Origin: Gammaproteobacteria bacterium
GTDB taxonomy: Bacteria; Pseudomonadota; Gammaproteobacteria; Pseudomonadales; Ketobacteraceae
Direction of reading: 5' to 3'
Assembly: GCA_013178375.1 (NCBI GenBank)
Contig: JABLXQ010000067.1
Span: 1-62,467 of the forward strand
Length of the DNA stretch: 62,467 bases
Of the stretch, positions 16,512 to 26,055 are shown piece after piece. How positions within the stretch are numbered: the stretch's first letter is position 1; every line of letters starts with the position of its first letter. Position numbers and translations under genes: made by a program. The notes below the pieces were generated by a model that saw only the letters and a program-made list of their open reading frames with translations, was not told where the DNA came from and ran no database searches.

Positions 16512-17810
16512 TTACTCCATTAACGCCTTGTTCAAATCAATATCACCAAATCCGGATTTCAATTCTTTGGAAACTTCCATAAGCTGCTTGCTGGTTTCAC
16601 TGTCGGCATCGACAATTTGCGGCCGGATGAAAACCAGCACCTCGGTTTCCTGGAAATTCTTTTGCTTGGACGAGAACAGCTTACCCAGGACCGGGATGTC
16701 GCCAAGCAACGGCACCTTTGACGTGGATTTGAGCTTGCTTTGCTGCGCCAAGCCGGACACCACCATCACCTGATTGTTGTAAAGATTGATTGTGGAATTC
16801 ACGCTTCGGACCAGGGTTCCTGGGTTACCGCCGACGACGGTTCCCGGATCGATCGCGCTCACTTCTGCTTTAAACGTAACCTGAATCCGGTTCTGATCAT
16901 CCACCACGGGCGTTACATCCAGGCTGACGCCATAATTCTCCTTCTCGACACCGGTCACACCATCCGCGCCTATCACCTGGTAGGGAATGGTTCCGCCCAC
17001 ACGAAAATTGGCTGGCTCTCCGGTTTTTGTCACCAATTTAGGCGCAGACAGCACCCGCGCTTTCCCATCTTCCAGCAACAGGTCAATCTTCGATCCAATC
17101 GCACTGGAGATGCCGATATAGTCATAAAAGCTTTCATCCTGAATGGGCACCGCCGCCAAAATGTCCTTGGATGCCTCATCTTCGCCACGGTAGACAGCGA
17201 AATAGGGATTGGATTGCCATTTTTTTGCGATGCCGATGGTAGGGCCGGACATGGAGGTATCCCAACGCACACCCAACTGCTCGACGTCGGAACTTTTTAC
17301 CTCGATAATCTGCGCATCCAGACGCACCAGCTTGCCGTAGTTGAATTCACGAACCGTGACAAAATTCAGCGCGTTGGGAAAAACCTTCTTGAACTCCTCA
17401 AGATGCTTTTCCTTGTCAGGATCGATAATGCCGGAAAGCGTCATCACACCCCGGATTTCGGTTACCTCCATACCGGGCACTTTCCTGGCCAGCTGTTGTG
17501 CCAGCGCGAGGGCTTCAGACGTTGCATCGCTTTTAACCTCGACCGCAAAGGAAAGCTCGCGGTCATCCTTGAGCCAGACATGAAACGAGGTTTCGCCTTC
17601 CTTTTCCCCGATGATGAGCAGTTGCCCGTTCTCCAGAATCTTGTAGCTGAAGTACTCGGGCGAAGCCACCGCAACCCGTACGATATCCTTCAGATCAAGG
17701 ACACGCAGCTCGCCCACTTTCACCGCCATATAACGCTGGGCAGCCGCGAAGGAACCCAACGACATCAGAATCAGCGTCACCGCCAGAATCAACTTCCCTG
17801 TGCTTCTCAT
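16512..17810 (-). CDS. cpaC: Tad secretin CpaC/RcpA
   Basis: 432 residues. After a Sec signal peptide (ends near FAAAQ) comes the pilus-assembly N-domain (MAVKVGELRVLDLKDIVRVA), a BON-like segment (GVMTLSGIIDPDKEKHLEEF) and the secretin domain (ARVLSAPKLVTKTGEPANF, VGGTIPYQV, GVSLDVTPVVDDQNRIQV, MVVSGLAQQSKLKS, PLLGDIPVLGKLFSSK). It forms the outer-membrane channel of the Tad system. ATG 17810 has AAGGA about ten bases upstream; the open frame runs 12 codons further into the cpaB end. Spacing to cpaB is 19 bases. Confidence 0.93.
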   Translation of the reverse strand: MRSTGKLILAVTLILMSLGSFAAAQRYMAVKVGELRVLDLKDIVRVAVASPEYFSYKILENGQLLIIGEKEGETSFHVWLKDDRELSFAVEVKSDATSEALALAQQLARKVPGMEVTEIRGVMTLSGIIDPDKEKHLEEFKKVFPNALNFVTVREFNYGKLVRLDAQIIEVKSSDVEQLGVRWDTSMSGPTIGIAKKWQSNPYFAVYRGEDEASKDILAAVPIQDESFYDYIGISSAIGSKIDLLLEDGKARVLSAPKLVTKTGEPANFRVGGTIPYQVIGADGVTGVEKENYGVSLDVTPVVDDQNRIQVTFKAEVSAIDPGTVVGGNPGTLVRSVNSTINLYNNQVMVVSGLAQQSKLKSTSKVPLLGDIPVLGKLFSSKQKNFQETEVLVFIRPQIVDADSETSKQLMEVSKELKSGFGDIDLNKALME

Positions 17811-17829
17811 CTTCAATACTTCCTTTGCT

Positions 17830-18846
17830 CTACTGCTTTTCGGCATGTGCCACTGGATCCACTTCTGTCACTTTGTCGGCCGCCGATATTTCCGGTGCTG
17901 GCGCCTGATCAATAACGGGCTCTGTGAGGGACCCTTTGAACCTTCTGGCAATCCTTGTAGCGCCGCTCGCCTGACCAATGGCATCCACGGGTATGGACGC
18001 ATTGCGCACGGTGATCTTCTCTACCAGTTCGCCGCCAGTGCCGCCCGTTATGGTGCTGACATAGCCGGCATCCAGCGCGGGCAGGGTATTGTCATATTTG
18101 GCTTTGGTTTTATCGGCCGGATTTCGCATCAGATAAAGCAGATCGTTGCCTTTCAGTTTGGCCAGCTGCATTGCCGTTTGAATCCGGGCAAAGTCCTTCG
18201 TCTTTACGGCAATGGTGATATTGTCATACTCCGATTGCGCTTCCCCATCGGCCATCACCTGCTGTTGCGCCAGCGATACGTTGCCAGTTGCCAGCACTGT
18301 CACTCTTTCCAGCAGCAGAACCAGATCGGGCGACAGAACCTGCACCTGGTTTTCGTCGTCTTTCGTGATGCCAAGCGGATTTGCTTTCAGCACCACGTCG
18401 ATGAAATCGCCCGCCTGCAACATACCGGCGTTGGACTGATGCCCCGAAATCGACAGGGTCAGAGCCCTTTCGCCCTCTTTGAGCAGCCCCGAGAAACTGG
18501 CTATCGCCCCACCCACCAGATTGCTTCGCAAAATTGGCTTACCCCGGGGCATGTCTTCATTCAGGATCATGCCTTCGTACAGATCGAATTCTTCCGGTGT
18601 AATCACGCCTGAAGGCATGTAGTCCACCGGAACGGAACGGGCATTTACCATGTCGAACATCAGCGCTTCGCCCGCCGCGATGTCGTTGACGGGAACCACG
18701 ACATCCATCATGTTGCCTTCACCCAGCAAACTGTCCTTGATGGTTTTTTCGGTCACATCTATGTAGGTCATGGTCGCCCAGGCCGCGATAGCCGCCAAAA
18801 AAACTCCCAATACCAATATGCCCCACGACTTCATCCCTGCTTTCAT
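17830..18846 (-). CDS. cpaB: Tad assembly protein CpaB/RcpC
   Basis: 338 residues. One N-terminal membrane helix (WGILVLGVFLAAIAAWATM) is followed by a SAF domain (VVVPVNDIAAGEALMFDMV, then PVDYMPSGVITPEEF) and the RcpC/CpaB domain (GERALTLSISGHQSNAGML, QAGDFIDVVLKAN). CpaB is periplasmic and assists the secretin. Its start lies 21 bases past the reconstructed stop of the pilin-like gene at 18868, so before the IS insertion it was an internal gene of the operon. Now it is separated from the upstream Tad genes by about 2 kb of IS21 DNA and depends on read-through or a new promoter. Confidence 0.92.
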   Translation of the reverse strand: MKAGMKSWGILVLGVFLAAIAAWATMTYIDVTEKTIKDSLLGEGNMMDVVVPVNDIAAGEALMFDMVNARSVPVDYMPSGVITPEEFDLYEGMILNEDMPRGKPILRSNLVGGAIASFSGLLKEGERALTLSISGHQSNAGMLQAGDFIDVVLKANPLGITKDDENQVQVLSPDLVLLLERVTVLATGNVSLAQQQVMADGEAQSEYDNITIAVKTKDFARIQTAMQLAKLKGNDLLYLMRNPADKTKAKYDNTLPALDAGYVSTITGGTGGELVEKITVRNASIPVDAIGQASGATRIARRFKGSLTEPVIDQAPAPEISAADKVTEVDPVAHAEKQ

Positions 18847-18867
18847 AACTGACTGCTTCTCGCGCTT

Positions 18868-18897
18868 TCAAATGGGTATCGACATGCCCCAGGCATA
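18868..18897 (-). pseudogene. 3' remnant of a pilin-like gene cut by the IS element
   Basis: Read on the minus strand from the IS left end, these bases encode TAT then codons for AWGMSIPI and a TGA at 18870-18868. Joined to the 5' part beyond the IS (20855-21004), with one copy of the 3-bp repeat removed, they restore one open frame of 58 residues ending YSGYAWGMSIPI. That is strong internal evidence that the two pieces were one gene. Confidence 0.85.
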
Positions 18898-18949
18898 TGT
18901 TAGCAGCGATGTAAAACTGACCCACCCCAGCGATTTAAAATTGACCCAC
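18898..18949 (+). repeat. IS21 left terminal repeats
   Basis: Outer repeat from 18898, containing AAAACTGACCCAC at 18913-18925, and inner copy AAAATTGACCCAC at 18937-18949. These pair with the inverted copies at the right end. Confidence 0.88.
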
Positions 18950-18983
18950 CTGGGCTAATGTTGCGGCCTTTTGCAGGCCGCCC

Positions 18984-20736
<1,753 letters not shown>

Positions 20737-20791
20737 AAGACAAACGCAAAGCCGGCGTCATTCGCCAAAACCGTAAACCCGACTAATCCGG

Positions 20792-20854
20792 GTGGGTCAT
20801 TTTTAATTCGGCAAATCAGGGGTGAAGTGGGTCAGTTTTCAGTCGGTGTTGACA
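20792..20854 (+). repeat. IS21 right terminal repeats
   Basis: Inner copy GTGGGTCATTTTT at 20792-20804 and outer copy GTGGGTCAGTTTT at 20827-20839, ending at ...TTGACA 20854. Inverted relative to the left end. Confidence 0.88.
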
Positions 20855-21004
20855 ATAACCTGAATAGTTGGTCTTGATGGCCTCCACCAGCAATTCCACA
20901 GGGCTTTGTCCGTTCACATAAGGCAGTAGCAAGGCGGCTACAACCACCATGCTTACCACCAGATATTCGGTCATGGATGACCCTCTGACAGACTTCCTAT
21001 TCAT
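20855..21004 (-). pseudogene. 5' part of a Flp/TadE pilin-like gene, truncated by IS21
   Basis: From ATG 21004 (AGGAG just upstream, 11 bases after the preceding stop) the frame encodes a short basic leader, then RG followed by SSMTEYLVVSMVVVAALLL. This is a type IVb prepilin signal with Gly at -1 and Glu at mature position 5, as in the main pilin. The original 50 codons end at NYSGY. The frame then runs into the IS and currently gains a foreign 12-residue tail (CQHRLKTDPLHP), stopping at 20816. The lost native tail is at 18868-18894. The product may still be made with an altered C-terminus, so partial function is possible. Confidence 0.85.
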
Positions 21005-21015
21005 CGCTCCTCGCC

Positions 21016-21711
21016 TCAACGTGTCATGACTCCGACGATTTCCGTAGTGCCTTCTGCCCGGTTGAACGTCAGGCTCAACTCAGATCCGCTTTTCTCCATG
21101 ATCAGCGCGGAATTGGTCTGCCCCCGCTCGTCACCGCCCACCCGGTTCCACCCCTTGGAACTGAAATGGGCAAAATAGCGCTCGAAATTTGCCTTCTTGC
21201 TCATCTTGTTGCGGGCCAGCAGCGTGGTGGAGGGGTTGTCACTATCGACCGCCTCCAATACACTGATCACTTCGCTGCCTTCGGGTACGTAGATGGCCGG
21301 CTTTTCGACGACCTCGTCCTCTTCCAGAAGCTTCGACATGCCTACCACCGCGACCGCACTGGTCTTGTTGATCTTCATGACCTGCACCGTGGTCTGGAAA
21401 CCATTTTCCAGTTTTGAAACCACTTTCCAGGGACCAACTTCGTATTCGATATAGTCTGGCTTGCCTGCCTTGGCGTTCTGCTCTTCCGACCAGGTCTCTT
21501 TATAGAAAGACAGTATCTGCTCAACTTTTTTGCCAGTTCTGAACTCCCATATTTTCATCGGCACGCCGTTGTACTTCATGTTGGCAGCGACCACGTAGGC
21601 CTTCGCCTGCTCGGGAAAGACGACCTCTGGCCATTCCGGTTGGCCGGCGCTGGCAGCCAGAGAGAACATTGCCATCACGGGAACCATCAGCACACTGCGT
21701 ATTCTTTTCAT
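21016..21711 (-). CDS. Exported protein of unknown function in the Tad locus
   Basis: 231 residues with a Sec signal peptide (MKRIRSVLMVPVMAMFSLA, cleavage near ASAG). The mature part is mixed alpha/beta with a repeated pattern in its halves (IWEFRTGKKVEQILSFYKE and later NFERYFAHFSSKGWNR), suggesting two related small domains. No cysteines, no known family. ATG 21711 overlaps the stop of the preceding TadE-like gene by one base, and its stop lies 11 bases before the pilin-like gene. It is therefore tightly embedded in the operon and likely periplasmic, perhaps a chaperone or scaffold for minor pilins (inference). Confidence 0.75.
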   Translation of the reverse strand: MKRIRSVLMVPVMAMFSLAASAGQPEWPEVVFPEQAKAYVVAANMKYNGVPMKIWEFRTGKKVEQILSFYKETWSEEQNAKAGKPDYIEYEVGPWKVVSKLENGFQTTVQVMKINKTSAVAVVGMSKLLEEDEVVEKPAIYVPEGSEVISVLEAVDSDNPSTTLLARNKMSKKANFERYFAHFSSKGWNRVGGDERGQTNSALIMEKSGSELSLTFNRAEGTTEIVGVMTR

Positions 21712-22481
21712 TACCGTAACCTCGAAACAGGAACCTTCGTCTCATCCACCCGGCCTATATCCAGATGGCCTTCCTGAACCTCCGTAAAAATGGTGCCGAA
21801 AGCGGACCTAGCAATATTGATGATGCCGTTGTTCAGAATGGTCATTGGGTTAAGATCTTCTATCCGTTCCTTTACCTGACCCGGAGCGGCGCTCCAATCC
21901 TCTCCCAGCAGTGCGACCCTGGACGAAATCAGTAGATCATTGTTGCCAACATTGAACATGGGCAATTTGGTTGCATTCACGGTAATTCGGCTGACATCGA
22001 CATTGCCGTCCGGCAAGTTCATGCCTCTGTCCGCTACTGTCGATATGACCGCATTCACGTTGCCACTTTGGCCAACCGTCGTATGCCGGTACTCCAGCAG
22101 CCGGTTCTGGTAACCCGGCATGTCACGCAACAGGCGGCTGTTCTGTCCGTAGCGTTCATACTGGGTGTGGTGCATCCAGTCCAGCCGGGAATTCTGGGTT
22201 ATCACCTGATTCCCATCAGTTCTTGTGTTGATCAAAGCCGTTGGATCGGAAAAAACTCTGTTGATGATTTCATTTTCTATCTGGTTGGGTGTTTTTCTGC
22301 GTGCGGCGCGGTCACCGAAAACCGTGCGTTCCCATGCCGCATAGCGGGCTGCTTCCAGCGTTTTATGTTTGAGGTCCGCCAGCTTGCCCACGTACTGCAT
22401 GCCGACCAGCAATGGCACCAGCAGGGTCATCGCCAGAATCAGCACCGAAGTCGTGCTTTGTCCCTTTTGATTCCTGAGCAT
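21711..22481 (-). CDS. TadE-like minor pilin, first copy
   Basis: 256 residues. The N-terminus MLRNQKG then QSTTSVLILAMTLLVPLLVG has the layout of a TadE/TadG prepilin-like segment: a basic leader, Gly before the hydrophobic helix. Position +5 is Ser instead of Glu, so processing by the prepilin peptidase is uncertain. The C-terminal 220 residues are periplasmic. ATG 22481 with GAGGTG seven bases upstream is preferred to an in-frame GTG at 22490. It lies 10 bases after the TadG-like gene. Confidence 0.78.
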   Translation of the reverse strand: MLRNQKGQSTTSVLILAMTLLVPLLVGMQYVGKLADLKHKTLEAARYAAWERTVFGDRAARRKTPNQIENEIINRVFSDPTALINTRTDGNQVITQNSRLDWMHHTQYERYGQNSRLLRDMPGYQNRLLEYRHTTVGQSGNVNAVISTVADRGMNLPDGNVDVSRITVNATKLPMFNVGNNDLLISSRVALLGEDWSAAPGQVKERIEDLNPMTILNNGIINIARSAFGTIFTEVQEGHLDIGRVDETKVPVSRLR

Positions 22482-22491
22482 GGCGCCCACC

Positions 22492-23937
22492 TCAAGGCAA
22501 TGTCGATATGCGTTGAATATCTCTTTTTTCCGCTTCGCTCAGCGGTACCAGTTTAGGGTGCCAGAATGGGTTATAGAGGTTGCCGTATTCACGGGAATTT
22601 CCACCTCGATTTAATAAAGGCGAGACATCCTGATTTCCGTCTATATCATTGCCGCGTGAGAAGGAAGGAATGGCTTTTGCGGCCGCGCCGAGTCGACGCT
22701 GATTCATTCCACCACGCTGCTCAAGGTCAACCTGGGAATTGGCGGTGTTAAATCCGGTTTCGCGTACAGTGCGCACAGCACCTGGCCCTTGCGGCTTGGT
22801 CAGGTAAACGATCAGACCTGGGCCATTTTTCACTAATCCACTCTGGGTAATATCATAAAAATTGCGTAAACCACCGTAGCTCTGGTCGACCATGTTTGCG
22901 CTGTTGTATCGCCGGTGCGCCATGGTTGCGGCTCTTCTGTTTACTCGCCAGGTGTTGTCGTAATAGTTCGTTCTGCGGTACCGGTTCAGGGCAATTCGTT
23001 GCGCAGGTGTCGCGGACTGAGCGCCACCCCATCCTATTGGAAAAGCCTCGCGATATCTGGACCAGTCACAACCACTCAGATCACAATCATATTCGCTGTA
23101 GTGAGCAGATAAGGTATCGATGGCGGTCCACGAAAAGTTGGGACTACCGCTTCTGCTGCGCAGTTCCGTCCCCCCTCTTCTTACTATTTTCACTCGCAAA
23201 GGAGGGATACTCGGTGTTTCCAGCAACGGGTAATCTTTTGCATCGCCGTCCAGGAAATCATCTCTGGAAGCAAGCGTCACCTGCCTGAATTCGCCGGTCC
23301 GCTGCCGATCGGCCGTCGCCGTGGAGGTGGGAGAATAGCGCCGGGTAAATCGCAGGTGCTGATCGGCAATTTGGGCAAAGAAATACGAGTTGGTCATGGT
23401 CACAGCCGTGTTGACGCTGGGATCGTTCTCGCGGGCGACCTGTATCAGTGCCTGGCGCGCCAATTCCACAGTTGCCAGATGCATCGCCTGTTGTGACGCA
23501 CTCAATGCGCCAATCACGATGTCGGTCAGTCGCGCCAAGGGCGGTATGACGGTTGCGGCGCCCTGTTCGATATTGACCCCCACCGACCGGATGAGCGCGG
23601 TGATGGCATTCACGTAAGGAAAGAATTGTCCAATGGTATGCAAATTTTCTCCAGTGACCCGCAACCAGCGGGTCCAGGAGATAATACCAACCGAATGTGC
23701 CACCGCGACCTGATTGGCCACCATGGCCCGATTGGTGTACGCCTTGAAATTCAGATCCTTTGCTTCTACTGTCGCCACACTGTAAGCCACCGCATCAGTA
23801 GTATTTTGCAATCGGGTTCGCTCGTTGGAAATCTGCCCGGAATTGAAAACATACGCCAACGTCAAAACCAGCATGGCCAGCAGGATCGTGACGAAAATCA
23901 TGGCCTGTCCGCTTTCACGTTGTCTGTACATATGCAT
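22492..23937 (-). CDS. TadG-like pilus-assembly protein
   Basis: 481 residues. N-terminal RESGQAMIFVTILLAMLVLT followed by LAYVFNSGQISNERTRLQN, the typical TadG/TadE-like start with one membrane helix and a helical stalk carrying TDAVAYSVATVEAKDLNF. The remainder is a large periplasmic domain rich in Arg, Asn and Tyr; no von Willebrand A signature is obvious. TadG proteins are minor components that anchor or tip the pilus. ATG 23937 has GAGGA five bases upstream; ATG 23931 is an equally acceptable start. It is the second gene of the operon, after the pilin. Confidence 0.82.
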   Translation of the reverse strand: MHMYRQRESGQAMIFVTILLAMLVLTLAYVFNSGQISNERTRLQNTTDAVAYSVATVEAKDLNFKAYTNRAMVANQVAVAHSVGIISWTRWLRVTGENLHTIGQFFPYVNAITALIRSVGVNIEQGAATVIPPLARLTDIVIGALSASQQAMHLATVELARQALIQVARENDPSVNTAVTMTNSYFFAQIADQHLRFTRRYSPTSTATADRQRTGEFRQVTLASRDDFLDGDAKDYPLLETPSIPPLRVKIVRRGGTELRSRSGSPNFSWTAIDTLSAHYSEYDCDLSGCDWSRYREAFPIGWGGAQSATPAQRIALNRYRRTNYYDNTWRVNRRAATMAHRRYNSANMVDQSYGGLRNFYDITQSGLVKNGPGLIVYLTKPQGPGAVRTVRETGFNTANSQVDLEQRGGMNQRRLGAAAKAIPSFSRGNDIDGNQDVSPLLNRGGNSREYGNLYNPFWHPKLVPLSEAEKRDIQRISTLP

Positions 23938-24008
23938 ATCCTCGCAAGGTTTGCTGCACCTGGTTCCAGCAGGCGCAGCAGAATCGGATACCGAACGGAT
24001 CGTTCAGA

Positions 24009-24293
24009 TCAGTTGTTGTTGTTGACGAAGTTGGACATGTTGCGCTGGGTAACGGCCGCTGCAGTCGAAGCCGTAGCGCGCTGACCAGCTGCGGTTCTTG
24101 CGCCTGTGCCGTTCTGGCCACTTACTTCCATCGCCATACCCGCCACCTGGTTGCGGATGGTGTCGCCAAACAACCGGTAAACACCGATGGCCGCCACCGC
24201 GATCAGCGCTGTGATGATCAGATATTCCGTCATGCCTTGTCCGCGCTGTTTACGCTGAATGATGGTTTGATGTTTTTGTTTCATGGTTTTCAT
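24009..24293 (-). CDS. Flp-type IVb major pilin
   Basis: 94 residues from ATG 24293 (GGAG eight bases upstream). A basic leader (KQKHQTIIQRKQRG) is cleaved after Gly18, giving a mature N-terminus QGMTEYLIITALIAVAAIGV with Glu at +5 and Tyr at +6, the Flp signature. Then GVYRLFGDTIRNQVAGMAME follows, and an Ala/Thr/Gln/Asn-rich tail ending in four asparagines. As first gene of the operon it probably encodes the main pilus subunit. Its segment YRLFGD...R...AMEV.G recurs in the RHS protein at 26056-31371. No prepilin peptidase gene is in this window. Confidence 0.9.
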   Translation of the reverse strand: MKTMKQKHQTIIQRKQRGQGMTEYLIITALIAVAAIGVYRLFGDTIRNQVAGMAMEVSGQNGTGARTAAGQRATASTAAAVTQRNMSNFVNNNN

Positions 24294-24599
24294 GTGTTGT
24301 ACTCCATTGATTAACTGGATTTCCCGATTAGCGGCCCCCAAACGGCCCTCGTTCCGCCATTTGTTTGGTCCTCATATACAGAGACTATGGCGACAACAAC
24401 AAACGGCGTTTTTTGGAAAAAATAGATGTCAGTCTCCAGCACCTCAACCGGGCTAATTAATAAGGTTTGGGGACAAAGAGAAAGCGGGGATAAAACGGAG
24501 AGCGGCACTCATATTCTCCTGGAGGCTTATGCGTCCGGGAGAATATGAGCTTGGGGATACTTACAGATAGAGCGAGCTTGGATTGGGTGGGAACCTGAC
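24294..24599. other. 306-bp region upstream of the Tad operon
   Basis: It contains the presumed promoter region of the pilin operon (transcribed leftwards) and the 3' end of the lipoprotein gene from the right. No coding frame is convincing. AT-rich stretches at 24395-24430 and TTAATTAATAAG near 24455-24465 could belong to a promoter, but I cannot assign -35/-10 boxes with confidence. Confidence 0.45.
24508..24549 (-). terminator. Hairpin downstream of the poly-Gly lipoprotein gene
   Basis: A perfect 12-bp inverted repeat (CTCATATTCTCC at 24508-24519, GGAGAATATGAG at 24538-24549) with an 18-base loop, 50 bases beyond the stop of the minus-strand lipoprotein gene. It is followed on that strand by a short TTTT. 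It is probably a terminator insulating the Tad operon; a regulatory site in the Tad promoter region is the alternative. Confidence 0.55.
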
Positions 24600-25559
24600 T
24601 CAATCAACCTGCAGGAAGCTGATATCGAATTCGCCCTTCAGGTGGGTGCTGTTTTCATCGTCCAGAATGACGTCGAATTTCCAGCGCTTGCGCAGTTCGG
24701 TGTTTTCCAGTACGTCAACGGTTCCGAACTCGCTGGTTGCTTCAGAGAATTCGCCTGGCCCAGTCGAATAGGGTTTTACAGTGATACGACCGGACCCTGT
24801 TCCCCAGGATTCCTCATAGTGGCCTGCCGGCTGCGGGATAAAGTCGATCTGGACCATCTTATCCCTGGTTCCCACCACAAAAACTGCTTTTTTTCCCATA
24901 TCGCTTGCATCGACCGGCTCTTCTTCATAAAGCTTGTAGGTACAGAGCGACACTATCTCACCCAACGGATTGTTATCCGGCATCAGTCCCATCATTGTGA
25001 CCGTACCCTGGATCAGCGGTGTATTCTCATCCGAAACTTTCTTCATCTCGAATGTTCCGCTTGGGGTATAGTCCGAGTGCACAAGCTCGTATGGGTCCCC
25101 GCCGGGGCCATTGTAAGTCAATCCTGAAACCTCCGTCGGGTGGTCGGACGTCAGCTCAACGCGGGTTTTTCCTGTACTGTCGGGAAAGCCGTCTGCGTCA
25201 TACACGTATCTCTCCCCTTCGATATTATGGAACACGGCAAGATTGTAATCCTTACCGCACCCTTCCATATAGGCGCCATATTCTGATCCACCGGCCCCCC
25301 GTGTCGCTATCAAAGGCAAATTTTTTACCCGGATGCTGTCAGAAACATCAGGGTCCCCAAATGAGCTATACACCATTTTCGCCACCCAGGTACCTTTGAG
25401 GGGCGAGTTAACATCCTGAGGGGGAAGATTAGGTACATTCGGAATCTCCGCCGCCGATCGCGCGTTGCCGCCACCGCCACCGCCGCCACCACAACCGGTC
25501 AACATACTGAGAAATATTGCGGCGCACACCGCAGGCTGGCTGATGTTCCTTATTGACAT
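24600..25559 (-). CDS. Poly-glycine lipoprotein of unknown function
   Basis: 319 residues. The signal peptide ends in lipobox MLTGC, and the cysteine is followed by eight glycines, a flexible tether common in surface or periplasmic lipoproteins. The remaining 280 residues look all-beta, beginning PLKGTWVAKMVYSSFGDPD, reminiscent of lipocalin-like barrels that open with a GxW motif, but no family is certain. It sits between the Tad operon and the divergent RHS gene and shares the 25560-26055 control region with the latter, so joint regulation is possible. Confidence 0.75.
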   Translation of the reverse strand: MSIRNISQPAVCAAIFLSMLTGCGGGGGGGGNARSAAEIPNVPNLPPQDVNSPLKGTWVAKMVYSSFGDPDVSDSIRVKNLPLIATRGAGGSEYGAYMEGCGKDYNLAVFHNIEGERYVYDADGFPDSTGKTRVELTSDHPTEVSGLTYNGPGGDPYELVHSDYTPSGTFEMKKVSDENTPLIQGTVTMMGLMPDNNPLGEIVSLCTYKLYEEEPVDASDMGKKAVFVVGTRDKMVQIDFIPQPAGHYEESWGTGSGRITVKPYSTGPGEFSEATSEFGTVDVLENTELRKRWKFDVILDDENSTHLKGEFDISFLQVD

Positions 25560-26055
25560 GTGATTCTCCTTTTTTGGCTAATGATTCTGGTACCGCTTTA
25601 TTTCCAATTACTCACCATTTGCAAGCGGCCATACAAGGGACGCGCATTATGCCATTAACCTGGCAGCGAGTGACGTCCCTATTTTTATGGTTTCGAACGA
25701 CGCCATTATCCGATGCAGGTTTTTCGGGATATATGTGGACAGGAACGCTATCTTCTCCATGAGCGCTCGCAAAAAAGTTTAATCATCCATGACGCGCTTT
25801 CGGATCGGGAATCCGCAGAACATCAGCTTCAGCAGTGTGGAAAAGGATGATATTGAAGGTCACCACTCTGTGTCAGCGCCCGAATCAGGAATGGTAATTT
25901 TCACATTTTTACTCGCACGCTTGTTTACCTGTTGAATTGAGCCATACAAAAAAACATCTCCACGATTTCACAATTATTGGTGCCCCCGCCGTCTTTCTAA
26001 AAATACGAGACGTTTCGCGTTTCATATAACGCCTTTCTTGCAGGGGAATCATTGC
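25560..26055. other. 496-bp divergent control region before the RHS gene
   Basis: AT-rich intergenic DNA between the lipoprotein gene (leftwards) and the RHS gene (rightwards). No convincing ORF. Close to the RHS start is a -10-like TATAAC (26025-26030), without a good -35. The drop in GC relative to flanking genes fits horizontally acquired DNA, but composition alone is weak evidence. Confidence 0.5.
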
